Shown: piece after piece, positions 1 through 10,277 of the stretch
How positions within the stretch are numbered: the stretch's first letter is position 1
Layout of the letters: each line of letters starts with the position of its first letter
The notes under the pieces: generated by a model
What the model saw: only the letters and a program-made list of their open reading frames with translations
Told to the model about the DNA's origin: nothing
The model's database searches: none
DNA from: Brevibacillus brevis NBRC 100599
Lineage (GTDB): Bacteria > Bacillota > Bacilli > Brevibacillales > Brevibacillaceae
Length of the DNA: 64,000 nucleotides
Reading direction: 5' to 3'
Assembly (NCBI RefSeq): GCF_000010165.1
Contig: NC_012491.1
Coordinates: 1,420,001-1,484,000 of the forward strand
Position numbers and translations under genes: made by a program

Positions 1-411
1 TTTATCCTACGGGATACGAAAACCAAGAAGGACTTGATCGAAATGCGGCGAATGCTAGAGCTGGATGCTGTCCGCCTAGCCTGTAGACGGGCGACTGACA
101 AGCATTTTGATGAAATGGAACGCATCCTGGCCATTGCAGAGGAAAGAGTAGCAAGAGGCGAGGTACCTGCGGAGGAAGACTATCAGTTTCATCGTGTCAT
201 ATGTCGCTCCAGCCGTAACTCGATTCTGCATCGCATCTGGACGCCTTTGGTTGAGTACAGCAACAGTATTCGTATTGAATCACTGTCGCGCGAAGGTAGA
301 GCGAGTGCAGCACTCGTAGAGCATCGACAGATTATGGAAGCCATTCGCGAAGGCGATGTGAACGTGGCATTAGAGAGAATGAAAAAGCATTTGGAGAACA
401 GTAAGCTATAG
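1..411 (+). CDS. GntR-family regulator, FCD effector domain (5' end outside window)
   Basis: The reading frame is open from base 1, so the N-terminal winged helix lies upstream and only the C-terminal helical part is visible. The fragment is helical and charged, with E-M-R-x-x-L-E at its start and spaced His residues (YQFHRVI, EHRQIM) typical of the metal- or acid-binding FCD bundle of the FadR subfamily. Its position just before accD suggests a link to lipid or central carbon metabolism; that link is inference. The TTG at 34 and the ATG at 43 are internal codons of this frame and not believable starts. Confidence 0.75.
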   Translation, partial: FILRDTKTKKDLIEMRRMLELDAVRLACRRATDKHFDEMERILAIAEERVARGEVPAEEDYQFHRVICRSSRNSILHRIWTPLVEYSNSIRIESLSREGRASAALVEHRQIMEAIREGDVNVALERMKKHLENSKL

Positions 412-423
412 TTTTCCCCTAAT

Positions 424-453
424 TTGCGAGGGGCGCTGGCGCTGTGATATGAT
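424..453 (+). promoter_or_regulatory. Candidate sigma-A promoter for the small protein-accD-accA unit
   Basis: TTGCGA and TATGAT are separated by 18 bases, placing transcription start near 460, about 30 bases before the ATG at 493. A short CCCCT/AGGGG hairpin just upstream (415-432) overlaps the -35. No FapR-like palindrome is visible. Confidence 0.4.
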
Positions 454-492
454 GATGCAGACCTGTATTGGACGATTGAGGAGGAAGCCAGC

Positions 493-675
493 ATGTGGAC
501 GGTCATCTACATCGCTCCTAGCGCTAGAATTGCAGAACGGATACAGCAACGTTTGACAGATGAAGGATTTTTGGTAAAAATTCGCGAAGGCAAGGTCTCC
601 AAGCAATACGAGATTCTCGTGCCTGAGAGCGAACTAAACGAAGTCCGGGATGTACTCGGCACGATCCTTCACTGA
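493..675 (+). CDS. Small conserved protein (60 aa) preceding accD
   Basis: A 60-residue protein with an alternating beta/alpha pattern: MWTVIYIAP, a helix, a strand with FLVKIRE, then YEILVPESE and a C-terminal helix. The start has a strong ribosome binding site (GAGGAGG). This fold pattern, with '[13 protein letters not shown]' at the end, resembles small DUF2007-like putative signal-transducing proteins, but I cannot confirm the family. It ends 20 bases before the accD start, so it is probably cotranscribed with accDA. Function unknown. Confidence 0.65.
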   Translation: MWTVIYIAPSARIAERIQQRLTDEGFLVKIREGKVSKQYEILVPESELNEVRDVLGTILH

Positions 676-694
676 AGAGAAAGGTGGGTTACCT

Positions 695-1639
695 GTGCTT
701 AAAGATCTTTTTGGGAAAAAGCGCAAATTCGCTACAGTTCCTTCTGAGACACTAGCACGTGTCCCTGCTTCCACCGACATTAGCAAGGAAGCGGGTACGA
801 AAGAAAAGGAAGTCCCTGAGGGATTGATGAATAAATGCCCACATTGTGGGACGATTCACTACTCGAAGGATTTGGAGAAGAACTTGCGCGTCTGCAAAGG
901 CTGCCAGTTCCATTATTCCATGTCCGCTCCTGAGCGCCTGCAAGCGCTTCTGGATGATGGGGTTCTGAGAGAAGAATTTGATGCCAATTTGATAACAGCC
1001 AATCCACTCGGTTTTCCTGGTTATTTGGAAAAACTGGAGCAAGATATGGCCAACACCAATTTGAACGAGGCAATCATTACAGGCGAAGGTTTCCTAGGTG
1101 GGAACCGCATTGTGATTGGGGTCATGGATTCTCGTTTCCGTATGGCGAGCATGGGCTCGGTCGTCGGGGAAAAAATCACGCGTGCAATTGAGCAAGCGAT
1201 CGAACGGCGTTTGCCTTTCATTCTGTTCAGTGCATCTGGTGGAGCACGCATGCAAGAGGGCGTATTGAGCCTGATGCAAATGGCGAAAACCAGCGCAGCG
1301 TTGTCTCGATTGGATCGCGAACGCTTACTGTTTGTCTCGGTCATGACGAATCCTACATATGGTGGGGTATCAGCCAGCTTTTCTTCGTTGGGAGATTACA
1401 ATATTGCAGAACCAGGTGCTATGATCGGTTTTGCTGGGCGTCGAGTCATTGAGCAAACGATCCGTCAGGAGTTGCCAAAAGACTTCCAAACAGCGGAATT
1501 CTTGTTAAAAAACGGGCAGCTCGATATGGTGGTACACCGTAAGGACATGCGAAATACACTGTCCAAACTGGTAGAGATGCACACGTCTCGGGAAGGAGTA
1601 GAAACATGGCAGGCGAGCTCTCCTTTGAAAAGCCATTAG
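695..1639 (+). CDS. accD: Acetyl-CoA carboxylase carboxyltransferase, beta subunit
   Basis: AccD pairs with AccA to transfer the carboxyl group from carboxybiotin to acetyl-CoA, giving malonyl-CoA for fatty acid synthesis. The GTG at 695 is chosen because it follows AAAGGTGG and gives the family N-terminus [11 protein letters not shown]; an in-frame ATG at 650 would overlap the preceding gene. A four-cysteine zinc ribbon (CPHC ... CKGC) lies near residues 42-64. The crotonase-fold core carries SGGARMQEG and the glycine-rich [11 protein letters not shown]. The product is 314 aa, a normal length. The last 34 bases overlap accA, which suggests translational coupling for equal subunit amounts. 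Confidence 0.95.
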   Translation: MLKDLFGKKRKFATVPSETLARVPASTDISKEAGTKEKEVPEGLMNKCPHCGTIHYSKDLEKNLRVCKGCQFHYSMSAPERLQALLDDGVLREEFDANLITANPLGFPGYLEKLEQDMANTNLNEAIITGEGFLGGNRIVIGVMDSRFRMASMGSVVGEKITRAIEQAIERRLPFILFSASGGARMQEGVLSLMQMAKTSAALSRLDRERLLFVSVMTNPTYGGVSASFSSLGDYNIAEPGAMIGFAGRRVIEQTIRQELPKDFQTAEFLLKNGQLDMVVHRKDMRNTLSKLVEMHTSREGVETWQASSPLKSH

Positions 1640-2562
1640 TAGAATTACAAGATAAGATTAAGGAATTGCGCCGTTTTACTGAAGAAAAGGGAATTGACTT
1701 CTCCGAAGAAGTACAGCGTCTCGAACAAAAATCAAAAGAGCTTGCTGCGCAAATCTACGGCAATTTGACTCCATGGCAACGCGTACAGCTGGCTCGTCAT
1801 CCGGAACGGCCAACGACTTTGGACTATATACAACTACTTTTTACTGATTTTATCGAGGTTCATGGAGACCGTCTGTTCGGAGACGACCATTCGATTGTGG
1901 GTGGAATTGCCAAGCTGGATGGACGTCCGGTTACGGTCATCGGTCACCAAAAAGGGAAAGACACAAAAGACAACATCAAGCGTAATTTCGGGATGGCTCA
2001 TCCTGAAGGCTACCGGAAGGCATTGCGCATTATGCAGCAGGCGGATAAATTCGGTCGCCCGATCATCTGCTTTATTAATACATCAGGGGCATATCCTGGA
2101 AAAGCGGCAGAAGAGCGCGGTCAGAGCGAAGCGATTGCCCGCAATCTGCGTGAAATGGCGACATTTGGCGTGCCAATTATTTGTATCGTCATCGGGGAAG
2201 GCGGAAGCGGTGGAGCCCTGGCGATCAGCGTAGGTAACCGTATCTATATGTTGGAGAATTCCTATTACTCCGTGATTGCACCAGAGAGTGCAGCAGCGAT
2301 TCTCTGGAGAGATTCCAGCTTGGGTATGCGTGCAGCGGAGACGATGAAAATTACGGCACCTGATTTGTTGGAATTAGGAGTCATTGACGGAATTATTGAT
2401 GAACCATTCGGAGGAGCCCATCGTGATTTGATCGCGCAGGCAGGAATGGTCAAGGCGGTCATCGCGGAACAACTAGAACAGCTGGGCCGTTTAACTCCAG
2501 ATGAATTGATACAGGAACGTTACGAGAAGTTTAAACAGATCGGACAATTCGCCTCCCTGTAA
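1606..2562 (+). CDS. accA: Acetyl-CoA carboxylase carboxyltransferase, alpha subunit
   Basis: This 318 aa protein is the partner of AccD in the alpha2beta2 carboxyltransferase. The N-terminal coiled-coil region ([20 protein letters not shown]) and the core motifs DRPxxxDYI-like, [24 protein letters not shown] and [11 protein letters not shown] match the family. The ATG at 1606 lies inside the 3' end of accD and is preceded by GGAAGGAGT. The stop codon lies in the loop of an intrinsic terminator, so the accDA transcript probably ends here and pfkA-pyk is separate. Confidence 0.96.
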   Translation: MAGELSFEKPLVELQDKIKELRRFTEEKGIDFSEEVQRLEQKSKELAAQIYGNLTPWQRVQLARHPERPTTLDYIQLLFTDFIEVHGDRLFGDDHSIVGGIAKLDGRPVTVIGHQKGKDTKDNIKRNFGMAHPEGYRKALRIMQQADKFGRPIICFINTSGAYPGKAAEERGQSEAIARNLREMATFGVPIICIVIGEGGSGGALAISVGNRIYMLENSYYSVIAPESAAAILWRDSSLGMRAAETMKITAPDLLELGVIDGIIDEPFGGAHRDLIAQAGMVKAVIAEQLEQLGRLTPDELIQERYEKFKQIGQFASL

Positions 2563-2586
2563 GAAACAGGGGGCGTTTTTTTCTTT
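2550..2586 (+). terminator. Intrinsic terminator of accDA
   Basis: The stem CGCCTCCCTG pairs with CAGGGGGCG around a 7-base loop that holds the accA stop codon, followed by a run of seven T. Confidence 0.85.
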
Positions 2587-2648
2587 TTTCTCTGAGGAAA
2601 ATCTGCTACAATCGAAGTCGAATGAAAGAGTTATCAGAGCTTTCAAAA

Positions 2649-2663
2649 AGTATGGCACATATC
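2649..2663. promoter_or_regulatory. Upstream copy of a palindromic motif before pfkA
   Basis: AGTATGGCACATATC is an imperfect version (AGTATG-N3-CATATC) of the perfect palindrome at 2718-2732, centred 69 bases upstream of it. It may be the second half of a two-site operator. The regulator is unknown. Confidence 0.4.
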
Positions 2664-2690
2664 TTTTGAGTGTATAACAGATATGAGGAT

Positions 2691-2732
2691 TTGAGTGATA
2701 CAGCATGTTTCATACAAAGTATGGTACATACT
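2691..2732 (+). promoter_or_regulatory. Candidate pfkA promoter with palindromic operator
   Basis: TTGAGT (2691) and TACAAA (2713) are spaced by 16 bases, a weak sigma-A promoter. Directly after the -10 lies the perfect palindrome AGTATG-GTA-CATACT (2718-2732), placed where a repressor would block initiation. I cannot assign the protein: it does not match the cre or CcpN patterns I know. Confidence 0.4.
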
Positions 2733-2747
2733 GTTTCCGTTAAATGA

Positions 2748-3743
<996 letters not shown>

Positions 3744-3783
3744 AACTGACAGTTTTTACGAGTGTCGAGGAGGCCTACATCCT

Positions 3784-5538
3784 ATGTTAAGGAAAGCAAA
3801 AATTGTATGTACCATCGGACCAGCGAGTGAATCGGTTGAAACGCTGAAGAAACTAATTGAAGCAGGAATGAACGTAGCCCGTTTGAATTTCTCGCACGGT
3901 TCCCACGAGGAGCATGCGGCGCGAATCGTAAACATTCGTCAGGCATCAAAAGAAACCGGGAAACCCGTTGCAATCCTGTTGGATACAAAAGGTCCTGAAA
4001 TTCGCACGGGTACGCTGGCAGTAGATGCAGTCGAGCTCGTAGAAGGAAATACGCTGATCCTCACCACGGAGGAAGTAGCGGGTACCGCAGAGCGCGTCTC
4101 CATTACGTATCCGGAATTGCCACGTGATGTGAAAATCGACGATACGATCTTGATCGACGACGGCTTGATCGGGTTGACTGTACAAGAAGTGCGTGGCACC
4201 GAAATCATCTGCTTGATCAAAAACGGTGGAACACTGAAGAGCAAAAAAGGCGTAAATGTTCCTGGTGTTAAAATCAACTTGCCAGGTATCACAGAAAAGG
4301 ATGCGCAGGATATCGAATTCGGTATTGAACAAGGAGTCGATTTCATCGCGGCTTCCTTCGTCCGAAAAGCATCGGATATCTTGGAGATTCGCCAAATTCT
4401 GGAGCGCCATAACGTGCGTATCGATATTATCGCGAAAATTGAAAACCAGGAAGGCGTCGATAACGTAGACGATATTCTGGTAGTAACAGATGGAATCATG
4501 GTTGCGCGTGGTGATTTGGGCGTAGAGATTCCGGCAGAAGAAGTACCGCTTGTTCAAAAGAAGCTGATCAAAAAATGTAACGAACTCGCGAAGCCAGTCA
4601 TTACGGCAACACAAATGCTTGATTCTATGCAGCGCAACCCACGTCCAACACGTGCGGAAGCAAGTGACGTTGCGAACGCCATTTTCGATGGGACAGACGC
4701 AATCATGCTCTCCGGAGAGACGGCTGCCGGTAAATATCCGGTTGAGTCTGTCGAGACCATGGTGCGGATCGCTGTACGTGCAGAGCAAGAGCTGAATTAT
4801 CGTGAAATCTTGTATGCACAAGCACAGCTTAAACAAGTGACGATTACGGATGCGATCAGCCAAGCTGTATCCAATGCAGCATTGGATCTGGACGCTGCAG
4901 CAATTATTACAGCGACCGAAAGCGGACACACTGCTCGCATGGTATCAAAGTTCCGTCCGAAAGCACCAATCGTGGCTGTAACACCGCATGAGGCGATTAT
5001 TCGCCGTCTTGCACTCGTAAATGGCGTGTATCCAGTGAAGGGCGAAATGGCGAATACAACCGATGAAATGCTGGAGATGTCTGTTCAAGAGGCGCTTGAT
5101 GCAGGCTTCGTTCGTCATGGCGATCTCGTTGTGATCACAGCAGGCGTGCCTGTGCGTGAAGTTGGGACAACGAACCTGATGAAAATCCACGTCATTGGCG
5201 ATGTGGTAGCAAAAGGACAAGGTATCGGCCGCAAAGTTGTCACAAACAAGGTAGTGATTGCTAGATCAGCTGAAGAGGCACTGGCAAAGGTAGAAGAAGG
5301 AGCAATCCTGGTAACCATCGGTACGGACTCCGATATGATCGAAGCGTTTGGCAAGGCAGGAGCGGTGATTTGCGAAGAGGGCGGACTTACCTCTCACGCA
5401 GCTATCGTAGGCCTGAATCTCGGCGTTCCAGTCATCGTAGGAGTGCAATTTGCTACGGATGTATTGAAGGATGGACAAATCGTTACAGTGGATTCCGAGC
5501 GCGGGCATATTTACTCAGGACACGCACGGATTCTGTAG
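3784..5538 (+). CDS. pyk: Pyruvate kinase with C-terminal PEP-utiliser-like domain
   Basis: Converts phosphoenolpyruvate and ADP to pyruvate and ATP. The product is 584 aa, the long Bacillus/Geobacillus type. It has the N-terminal [10 protein letters not shown], the catalytic barrel with [10 protein letters not shown] and [10 protein letters not shown], and [10 protein letters not shown]. An extra C-terminal domain of about 110 residues carries [13 protein letters not shown], which resembles the phosphohistidine domain of PEP synthase; in known homologues it is structural. The ATG at 3784 follows GAGGAGGCC and gives MLRKAKIV; a long upstream extension in the same frame is just open frame inside pfkA. 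Confidence 0.97.
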   Translation: MLRKAKIVCTIGPASESVETLKKLIEAGMNVARLNFSHGSHEEHAARIVNIRQASKETGKPVAILLDTKGPEIRTGTLAVDAVELVEGNTLILTTEEVAGTAERVSITYPELPRDVKIDDTILIDDGLIGLTVQEVRGTEIICLIKNGGTLKSKKGVNVPGVKINLPGITEKDAQDIEFGIEQGVDFIAASFVRKASDILEIRQILERHNVRIDIIAKIENQEGVDNVDDILVVTDGIMVARGDLGVEIPAEEVPLVQKKLIKKCNELAKPVITATQMLDSMQRNPRPTRAEASDVANAIFDGTDAIMLSGETAAGKYPVESVETMVRIAVRAEQELNYREILYAQAQLKQVTITDAISQAVSNAALDLDAAAIITATESGHTARMVSKFRPKAPIVAVTPHEAIIRRLALVNGVYPVKGEMANTTDEMLEMSVQEALDAGFVRHGDLVVITAGVPVREVGTTNLMKIHVIGDVVAKGQGIGRKVVTNKVVIARSAEEALAKVEEGAILVTIGTDSDMIEAFGKAGAVICEEGGLTSHAAIVGLNLGVPVIVGVQFATDVLKDGQIVTVDSERGHIYSGHARIL

Positions 5539-5573
5539 GTAAAACTACTCATCTTTAATGGAGAGTACCTCTG

Positions 5574-5600
5574 AAGGGTGACCAAAGGGTCACCCTTTTT
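5574..5600 (+). terminator. Intrinsic terminator of pfkA-pyk
   Basis: AAGGGTGACC and GGTCACCCTT form a 10 bp stem with a short AAAG loop, followed by T5. Confidence 0.9.
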
Positions 5601-5868
5601 GGCTTGGTGTAAAAAGGATTAGCCGACGAACTACCTGATAAGTTTTACCAGATAACGGTGATTATTAGGTGATGCAAAGCGAGTGGGAATCTGTTAAAAT
5701 CGGTCGGTGGCTTTGTGTCAGAACGGATGAAATCCATACGTTCGGGGTTTCCAAAACATGCCAGAATGGATGTTGTAGCGCTCGTTGCCAGGAAAAGGCT
5801 GAACATAAAACTGCCCTTCTGTACGTCCAATGTTCGGGATTTTGTGTCAAGTGTTTTTTTTAGGGTAA
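5601..5868 (+). other. Non-coding stretch before nrdJ with some RNA-like structure
   Basis: No gene with a ribosome binding site is visible on either strand. A stem can be drawn between ATGCAAAGC (5672-5680) and GCTTTGTGT (5710-5718), followed by a small GGAT-GAA-ATCC hairpin near 5724. The order GTGGGAA, AAAATC, GGATGAAATCC, CATGCC weakly recalls a cobalamin riboswitch, but the conserved core is not intact. It lies upstream of the promoter proposed for nrdJ, so it would need another start site to be transcribed. Confidence 0.3.
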
Positions 5869-5884
5869 ACACAACATCTAGTAT
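5869..5884. promoter_or_regulatory. NrdR box 1 upstream of nrdJ
   Basis: ACACAACATCTAGTAT matches the known NrdR box pattern (acaCwAtATaTwGtgt) at most positions. Its centre is 32 bases, about three helical turns, before that of box 2, the usual arrangement for NrdR pairs. Confidence 0.75.
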
Positions 5885-5912
5885 TGTCGAAAATTATTTC
5901 GCACAATATATA
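5884..5912 (+). promoter_or_regulatory. Candidate sigma-A promoter of nrdJ
   Basis: TTGTCG at 5884 and TATATA at 5907 are separated by 17 bases. The -35 touches NrdR box 1 and the -10 lies inside box 2, so NrdR binding would directly exclude RNA polymerase. The start site would fall about 65 bases before the nrdJ ATG. Confidence 0.5.
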
Positions 5913-5916
5913 GGTA
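5901..5916. promoter_or_regulatory. NrdR box 2 upstream of nrdJ
   Basis: GCACAATATATAGGTA keeps the CAATATATAG core of the NrdR consensus and overlaps the predicted -10. Together with box 1 it predicts repression of nrdJ when dATP is abundant. Confidence 0.75.
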
Positions 5917-5981
5917 AAGCTATTGAGTTTTACAGATAAAGATAGTTAAACTAGAGAGGATAGATTTGAAGGAGGAACGAT

Positions 5982-8243
5982 ATGCTGGCGACCGAAACCG
6001 TATCCCGAACTCAATTTTTGCGGGATGAATTCTTAGATCAATACCCTGATTTTCCGAACCATATGAGTCCTCTGGGACAATTTGTTTACTACCGTACTTA
6101 TTCTCGCTTTGTGCCGGAAAAAGGAAGACGGGAAACGTGGAAAGAAACTTGCCGCCGCTCGGTGGATTACAATATTAAGCTGGCTTATCAGCATTTGAAC
6201 AAAATCGGAATGAACGCCGATTCCCGCGCAATGGAAAAAGAGGCAGAAGGCTTGTTTGACAACATGTTCAACCTTCGCCAGTTTTTGTCTGGCCGTACCT
6301 TGTGGGTTGGTGGTGCAGACAATGGTGTAGCGGATTTGTATCCGTTGGCAAACTTCAACTGCTCCTTCCTGAACATCAAGTCTTGGGATGACTTGGGCGA
6401 TTTGTTCTACCTTCTCTTGGTAGGAACTGGCGTAGGCTTCAAATGTACGAAGGAAATGGCTGCTGGACTGGGCCCGATTCGCACGAATGTTTCGCTGCTT
6501 TCTTCTGAATACAGACCGCTGCCAAAGCATCAGCGCCTAGAGCGTTCTGAACTGAATGTACTGGATAACGGCTTTGCCAAAATTTATGTGGGCGATAGTA
6601 AAGAAGGCTGGGTAGAATCCCTCCGTCTCTACCTGCAAATTTTGACAGATTCCACTTACGAACACATTCACACCGTGAAAATCTCTTATAACAGCGTGCG
6701 TCCGAAAGGCGAGCGACTGAAGCGCTTTGGCGGTACGGCTAGTGGTCATGAGCCGCTTCGTGAAATGTTTGAAGGAATCGATAAAGTGTTGAAAAACCAA
6801 ATCGACCAGCATTTGGCACCAATCGAGAGTGATGAAAAAGGATACGGTAAAATCCGTCCGATACATATCCTTGACATTGGAAACCTCATCGGAGCAAACG
6901 TCGTAGTAGGTGGCGTGCGCCGTACAGCGGAAATTTTCCTGTTTGATCACGATGACTACGAGTGCATGCTTGCAAAATACGGCATCAATGGCTTCTGGAC
7001 GGAGGATCAGCTGAACCATCACCGTCGTGTAGGCGAGCTGTTGGGAGAGCACAAGCCTGTATGGTTTGACACCATCCAAAATGTAGGGGACGGACGCGTT
7101 GGTCTGGATCACCGCCGCATGTCCAACAACTCCATCGCTTTTACCAAACAACCGACCAAACCATTCTTGAACCTCGTGTTCACCTTGATGCAATTGGAAG
7201 GCGAACCAGGCTTCATCAACCTGGAAGAAGCAAACCGTCGTCGTCCAAATGCAGAGGGCTTGAACCCTTGTGCAGAAATCCTGCTCGACTCTTATGGCGT
7301 CTGCAACCTGACGACAGTCAATCTGGTTGAATTCGTGAAGGATCGCGGGGATAGTTCCAAGTATCTGGATCTCGATGGCTTGCTGGAAGCACAACGTAAA
7401 TCTGCTCGCGCTGGACTGCGCATGACGCTGGTAACGTTGGAGCTGCCGCATTGGGATACCGTTCAACAGCGTGACCGTTTGCTCGGGACTTCCCTTACTG
7501 GTGTGAAGGATGCGCTGGCATCCCTTGGCTATACAGAAGAGCAAGAGCTCGAACTGCTGCGCCAGCTGGGCGATGCTGCTCGTGACGAGGCGAACCGTTA
7601 TGCGTATGAGCTGCGTGTGAACTCTCCACTCTTGGTAACGACCGTGAAGCCGGAAGGTACGCTGTCTCAAGTAGCTGGTGGTGTCTCCAGCGGTCTGCAC
7701 TGGTCCCATTCGCCGTACTACATCCGCCGCATTCGTATCAATGCTGAGGATCCATTGGCAAAAGCGGTACAAAATCTTGGCTGGACAGTCAACCCAGAGG
7801 TAGGAACACCAGGCGAAACGTATGAAGAGCGCATGGCAAATGCACGTACACTCGTAATCGATTTCCCTGTAGCATCAGGTGCAGAAGAAACGAAGAACGA
7901 AGTAAGTGCAAAGCGCCAATTCGATACGTACTTCCGTTTCCAGAAAGAATATACGGAGCATAACTCTTCGAACACCATTACGGTACGCAAGGAAGAGTGG
8001 GCAGAAGTAGAAGACATCGTTTACGATAACTGGGATAATTTCGTAGGGGTATCCTTCTTGCAATTGGATGGCGGAAACTACCAATTGGCTCCATATGAAG
8101 AGTGCACCAAAGAACAGTACGAGGCATTGAAGCATTCCATGAAGCCATTTGATCCTGCGATTTTGCAGCAGTATGAAACTGGCGGCGAGGCTGACCTGTC
8201 CACCGCTGAATCTTGCGAAGGCGGAGCTTGCCCGATTCGTTAA
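5982..8243 (+). CDS. nrdJ: Adenosylcobalamin-dependent ribonucleoside-triphosphate reductase (class II)
   Basis: Reduces ribonucleotides to deoxyribonucleotides using a cob(II)alamin/thiyl radical pair, independently of oxygen. At 753 aa it matches the monomeric Lactobacillus leichmannii type of class II enzyme. NFNCSFLNI holds one active-site cysteine, and NPCAEILL places the radical cysteine at C430 with E432. The tail [10 protein letters not shown] has C745 and C750, the pair that shuttles electrons from thioredoxin. The start follows GGAGGAACG. It stands alone between two terminators and is preceded by two NrdR boxes. Confidence 0.95.
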   Translation: MLATETVSRTQFLRDEFLDQYPDFPNHMSPLGQFVYYRTYSRFVPEKGRRETWKETCRRSVDYNIKLAYQHLNKIGMNADSRAMEKEAEGLFDNMFNLRQFLSGRTLWVGGADNGVADLYPLANFNCSFLNIKSWDDLGDLFYLLLVGTGVGFKCTKEMAAGLGPIRTNVSLLSSEYRPLPKHQRLERSELNVLDNGFAKIYVGDSKEGWVESLRLYLQILTDSTYEHIHTVKISYNSVRPKGERLKRFGGTASGHEPLREMFEGIDKVLKNQIDQHLAPIESDEKGYGKIRPIHILDIGNLIGANVVVGGVRRTAEIFLFDHDDYECMLAKYGINGFWTEDQLNHHRRVGELLGEHKPVWFDTIQNVGDGRVGLDHRRMSNNSIAFTKQPTKPFLNLVFTLMQLEGEPGFINLEEANRRRPNAEGLNPCAEILLDSYGVCNLTTVNLVEFVKDRGDSSKYLDLDGLLEAQRKSARAGLRMTLVTLELPHWDTVQQRDRLLGTSLTGVKDALASLGYTEEQELELLRQLGDAARDEANRYAYELRVNSPLLVTTVKPEGTLSQVAGGVSSGLHWSHSPYYIRRIRINAEDPLAKAVQNLGWTVNPEVGTPGETYEERMANARTLVIDFPVASGAEETKNEVSAKRQFDTYFRFQKEYTEHNSSNTITVRKEEWAEVEDIVYDNWDNFVGVSFLQLDGGNYQLAPYEECTKEQYEALKHSMKPFDPAILQQYETGGEADLSTAESCEGGACPIR

Positions 8244-8258
8244 GCGATCTGAATAATA

Positions 8259-8297
8259 AGAGGCAGACTGAGAAAATCAGTCTGCCTCTGTTTTTTT
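8259..8297 (+). terminator. Intrinsic terminator of nrdJ
   Basis: A perfect 13 bp stem (AGAGGCAGACTGA with TCAGTCTGCCTCT) with a 5-base loop is followed by G and T7. The first large palindromic element begins directly after the T run. Confidence 0.95.
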
Positions 8298-8805
8298 ATG
8301 TGGCTGTAGGGGAGAGAAGAATATTTCCAGTCTAGGCTCCAGGCTCCGTCCTGCTGAGGGCTGGGACTGTCCGCTCCGAAGGGATTCGCGGGGAAACGCA
8401 AAAGTGGTAGCCGCTACGCCGCGTTGGCACGGTTGCGTTTCTGTTGCCCGCCAATCCCTTCTCCGCTCGGTAGGACTCCACAAGTCGCTACGTCTGGAAA
8501 TATTCTTCTCTGTCGTGACTGATGGTATTTCTTCGTTCTTTTAAATCCTTAAAAGCTCATTTAAACACGGGAAAGCTCGTAGAGGAAACAGGAGAAAAAA
8601 GCGAAGATCTTTGGTACACCGACCGAGACGTAATGCAAAAAGCGAAACACGCTCTTAAGCGTCCACCTCTGAAAACACATCCTGAAAGGACCACTTTGGA
8701 CGCGGTTTCGCTTTTTGCATGGAGTCGTGCAGTCAATCCCCCAATGGGTGGACCTAGAATCTGAGCGTTTTCTCCTGTTTCCTCCCCACTACTACAGCAA
8801 CAACT
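8298..8805. repeat. Composite palindromic element, copy R1
   Basis: A ~508 bp non-coding unit made of two hairpin modules. Module A has outer arms GAGAAGAATATTTCCAG (8314-8330) and its perfect complement at 8504-8520, with an inner arm GAAGGGATT...GGG that pairs with CCC...AATCCCTTC near 8450. Module B has outer arms GAGGAAACAGGAGAAAA (8582-8598) and 8768-8784 (perfect, 17 bp), and inner arms ATGCAAAAAGCGAAA (8633-8647) and 8706-8720 (perfect, 15 bp). The ends are themselves inverted (TGTGGCTGTAG...GGGGAG against CTCCCC...CTACAGC). Short open frames inside have no ribosome binding sites. Class unknown. Confidence 0.9.
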
Positions 8806-8819
8806 TGAGGGTCTTATGT

Positions 8820-9324
8820 ATGTGGCTATGGTGGGGAGAAGAATATTTCCAGTCTAGGCTCCAGGCTCCGTCCTACTGAGGGCTGGGACTGTCCGCTCCG
8901 AAGGGATTCGCGGGGAAACGCAAAAGTAGTAGCCGCTACGCCGCGTGGGCACGGTTGCGTTTCTGTTGCCCGCCAATCCCTTCTCCGCTCGGTAGGACTC
9001 CACAAGTCGCTACGTCTGGAAATATTCTTCTCTGTCGTGACTGATGGTATTTCTTCGTTCTTTTAAATCTTTAAAAGCCCGTTTAAACAGGGAAAGCTGG
9101 TAGAGGAAACAGGAGAAAAAAGCGAAGATCTTAGGGACGCCGACCGAGACGCAATGCAAAAAGCGAAACACGCCCTTAAGCGTCCACCTCTGAAAACACA
9201 TCCTGAAAGGACCACTTTGGACGCGGTTTCGCTTTTTGCATGGAGTCGTGCAGTCAATCCCCCAGTGGGTGGCCCTAGAATCTGAGCGTTTTCTCCTGTT
9301 TCCTCCCCACCACTACAGCCACAT
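8820..9324. repeat. Composite palindromic element, copy R2
   Basis: Second copy in the same orientation, about 14 bases after R1 and mostly identical to it. The terminal inverted repeat is clearest here: ATGTGGCTATGGTGGGGAG at the left and CTCCCCACCACTACAGCCACAT (complement) at the right, about 19 of 22 positions matching. Both inner hairpin modules are retained. The right end lies close to the likely promoter of the next gene. Confidence 0.9.
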
Positions 9325-9371
9325 AGGGGTACTATGGTACAATCATCCTATAGAGAAAGGAGCGATCCAAA

Positions 9372-9803
9372 ATGACTCCGTTTATTCATTCCCATCGATT
9401 GCGTGTCCGCTATGGCGAAACCGATCAAATGGGTGTGGTCTACCATACGAATTATTTGAACTGGTTTGAAGTAGGAAGAACAGAACTGATTCGCCATGCG
9501 GGAATCACCTATCGTGAGCTAGAGGAAAAAGGCGTACTTCTGCCTGTCACAGATGCGAACATCTCTTACAAACAGCCCGCTCGCTATGACGACGAGGTAG
9601 AAATACGCACACGTGTAAAAGAAATCAGTCCTGTCCGTCTCACATTTGCTTACGAGATTGTTAGATTGCCTGACCAACAGCTGTTGGTGTTAGGTGAGAC
9701 GATGCATGTATTTACCAACACAGCATTGAAGCCGATTCGCTTGTCGCGAGCGGTACCTGACATCTATGATTGGTTGGACTCCCAACATAAAGGAGGGGAA
9801 TAG
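9372..9803 (+). CDS. Acyl-CoA thioesterase, YbgC/FadM hotdog family
   Basis: A 143 aa single hotdog-domain protein that probably hydrolyses short or medium acyl-CoA thioesters in the cytoplasm. RVRYGETDQMGVVYHTNYL holds the catalytic aspartate and the conserved G-V-V-Y-H-x-N-Y stretch of the 4-hydroxybenzoyl-CoA thioesterase type, followed by the long hotdog helix (FEVGRTELIRHAG). The start follows AGAAAGGAG. fxsA begins two bases after the stop, so they are cotranscribed. Natural substrate not evident. Confidence 0.88.
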   Translation: MTPFIHSHRLRVRYGETDQMGVVYHTNYLNWFEVGRTELIRHAGITYRELEEKGVLLPVTDANISYKQPARYDDEVEIRTRVKEISPVRLTFAYEIVRLPDQQLLVLGETMHVFTNTALKPIRLSRAVPDIYDWLDSQHKGGE

Positions 9804-9805
9804 GC

Positions 9806-10201
9806 ATGTTCCGCTTTTTTGCCATTCTATTTGTCGTTGCGTTTGGTTTAGAGCTTTGGGGGCTTATTACCATTGGATCGTGGATCGGCGGCTGGAATAC
9901 AGTCGTGCTGGTCATTCTCACGGGGATCTTGGGTGCTTGGCTTGCGAAGCAGCAAGGGATGCAAGTATTCCGCATGGTCCAACACCAGTTGTCGCGTGGC
10001 CAAATGCCTACGGATTCGCTTATCGATGGTGTCTTGATCCTGATCGGTGGCATTTTGCTCTTGTTGCCTGGATTCGTCACGGATGTGATTGGACTGGTCT
10101 TCCTCATTCCGTACACACGGATGATCATTCGTCATCTATTAAAGCGCTGGCTGTGGAACCTTATCTCGTCTGGTCGTGTTCAATTGTTTTTCCGACGCTA
10201 A
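9806..10201 (+). CDS. fxsA: FxsA-family inner membrane protein
   Basis: A 131 aa membrane protein. Hydrophobic segments lie near residues 3-24, 26-45 and 70-93, with the family pattern of a cytoplasmic loop containing LAKQQGMQVFRMVQHQL and then LIDGVLILIGGILLLLPGFVTDVIG. In E. coli the protein relieves phage T7 exclusion by plasmid F; its normal role is unknown. In Bacillus the homologue also neighbours ytvI. The start follows AAAGGAGGGG, which overlaps the upstream stop. Confidence 0.88.
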   Translation: MFRFFAILFVVAFGLELWGLITIGSWIGGWNTVVLVILTGILGAWLAKQQGMQVFRMVQHQLSRGQMPTDSLIDGVLILIGGILLLLPGFVTDVIGLVFLIPYTRMIIRHLLKRWLWNLISSGRVQLFFRR

Positions 10202-10218
10202 TACAAATATTCTTTATG

Positions 10219-10271
10219 AAAAAGAACCGCTCCGAGCTACGTACAAGCTGCTCGCAAGCGGTTCTTTTTAC
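10219..10271. terminator. Bidirectional terminator between fxsA and ytvI
   Basis: AAAGAACCGCT...GAGC pairs with GCTCGCAAGCGGTTCTTT; T runs on the plus strand and A runs at the other side serve both convergent genes. Confidence 0.85.
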
Positions 10272-10277
10272 ATGAGG

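Noticed and set aside
5669-5939. Short overlapping open frames before nrdJ
   Set aside because: Weak or absent ribosome binding sites, low-complexity composition, and overlap with the NrdR boxes and promoter.
6537-7772. Long minus-strand open frame (411 codons) inside nrdJ
   Set aside because: Shadow frame caused by codon bias in a strongly conserved gene; no domain and no ribosome binding site.
8522-8764. Open frame of 80 codons in element R1 and similar frames in R2-R4 on both strands
   Set aside because: They have no ribosome binding sites, show no recognisable domain, span hairpin arms, and resemble each other only because the DNA is repeated.
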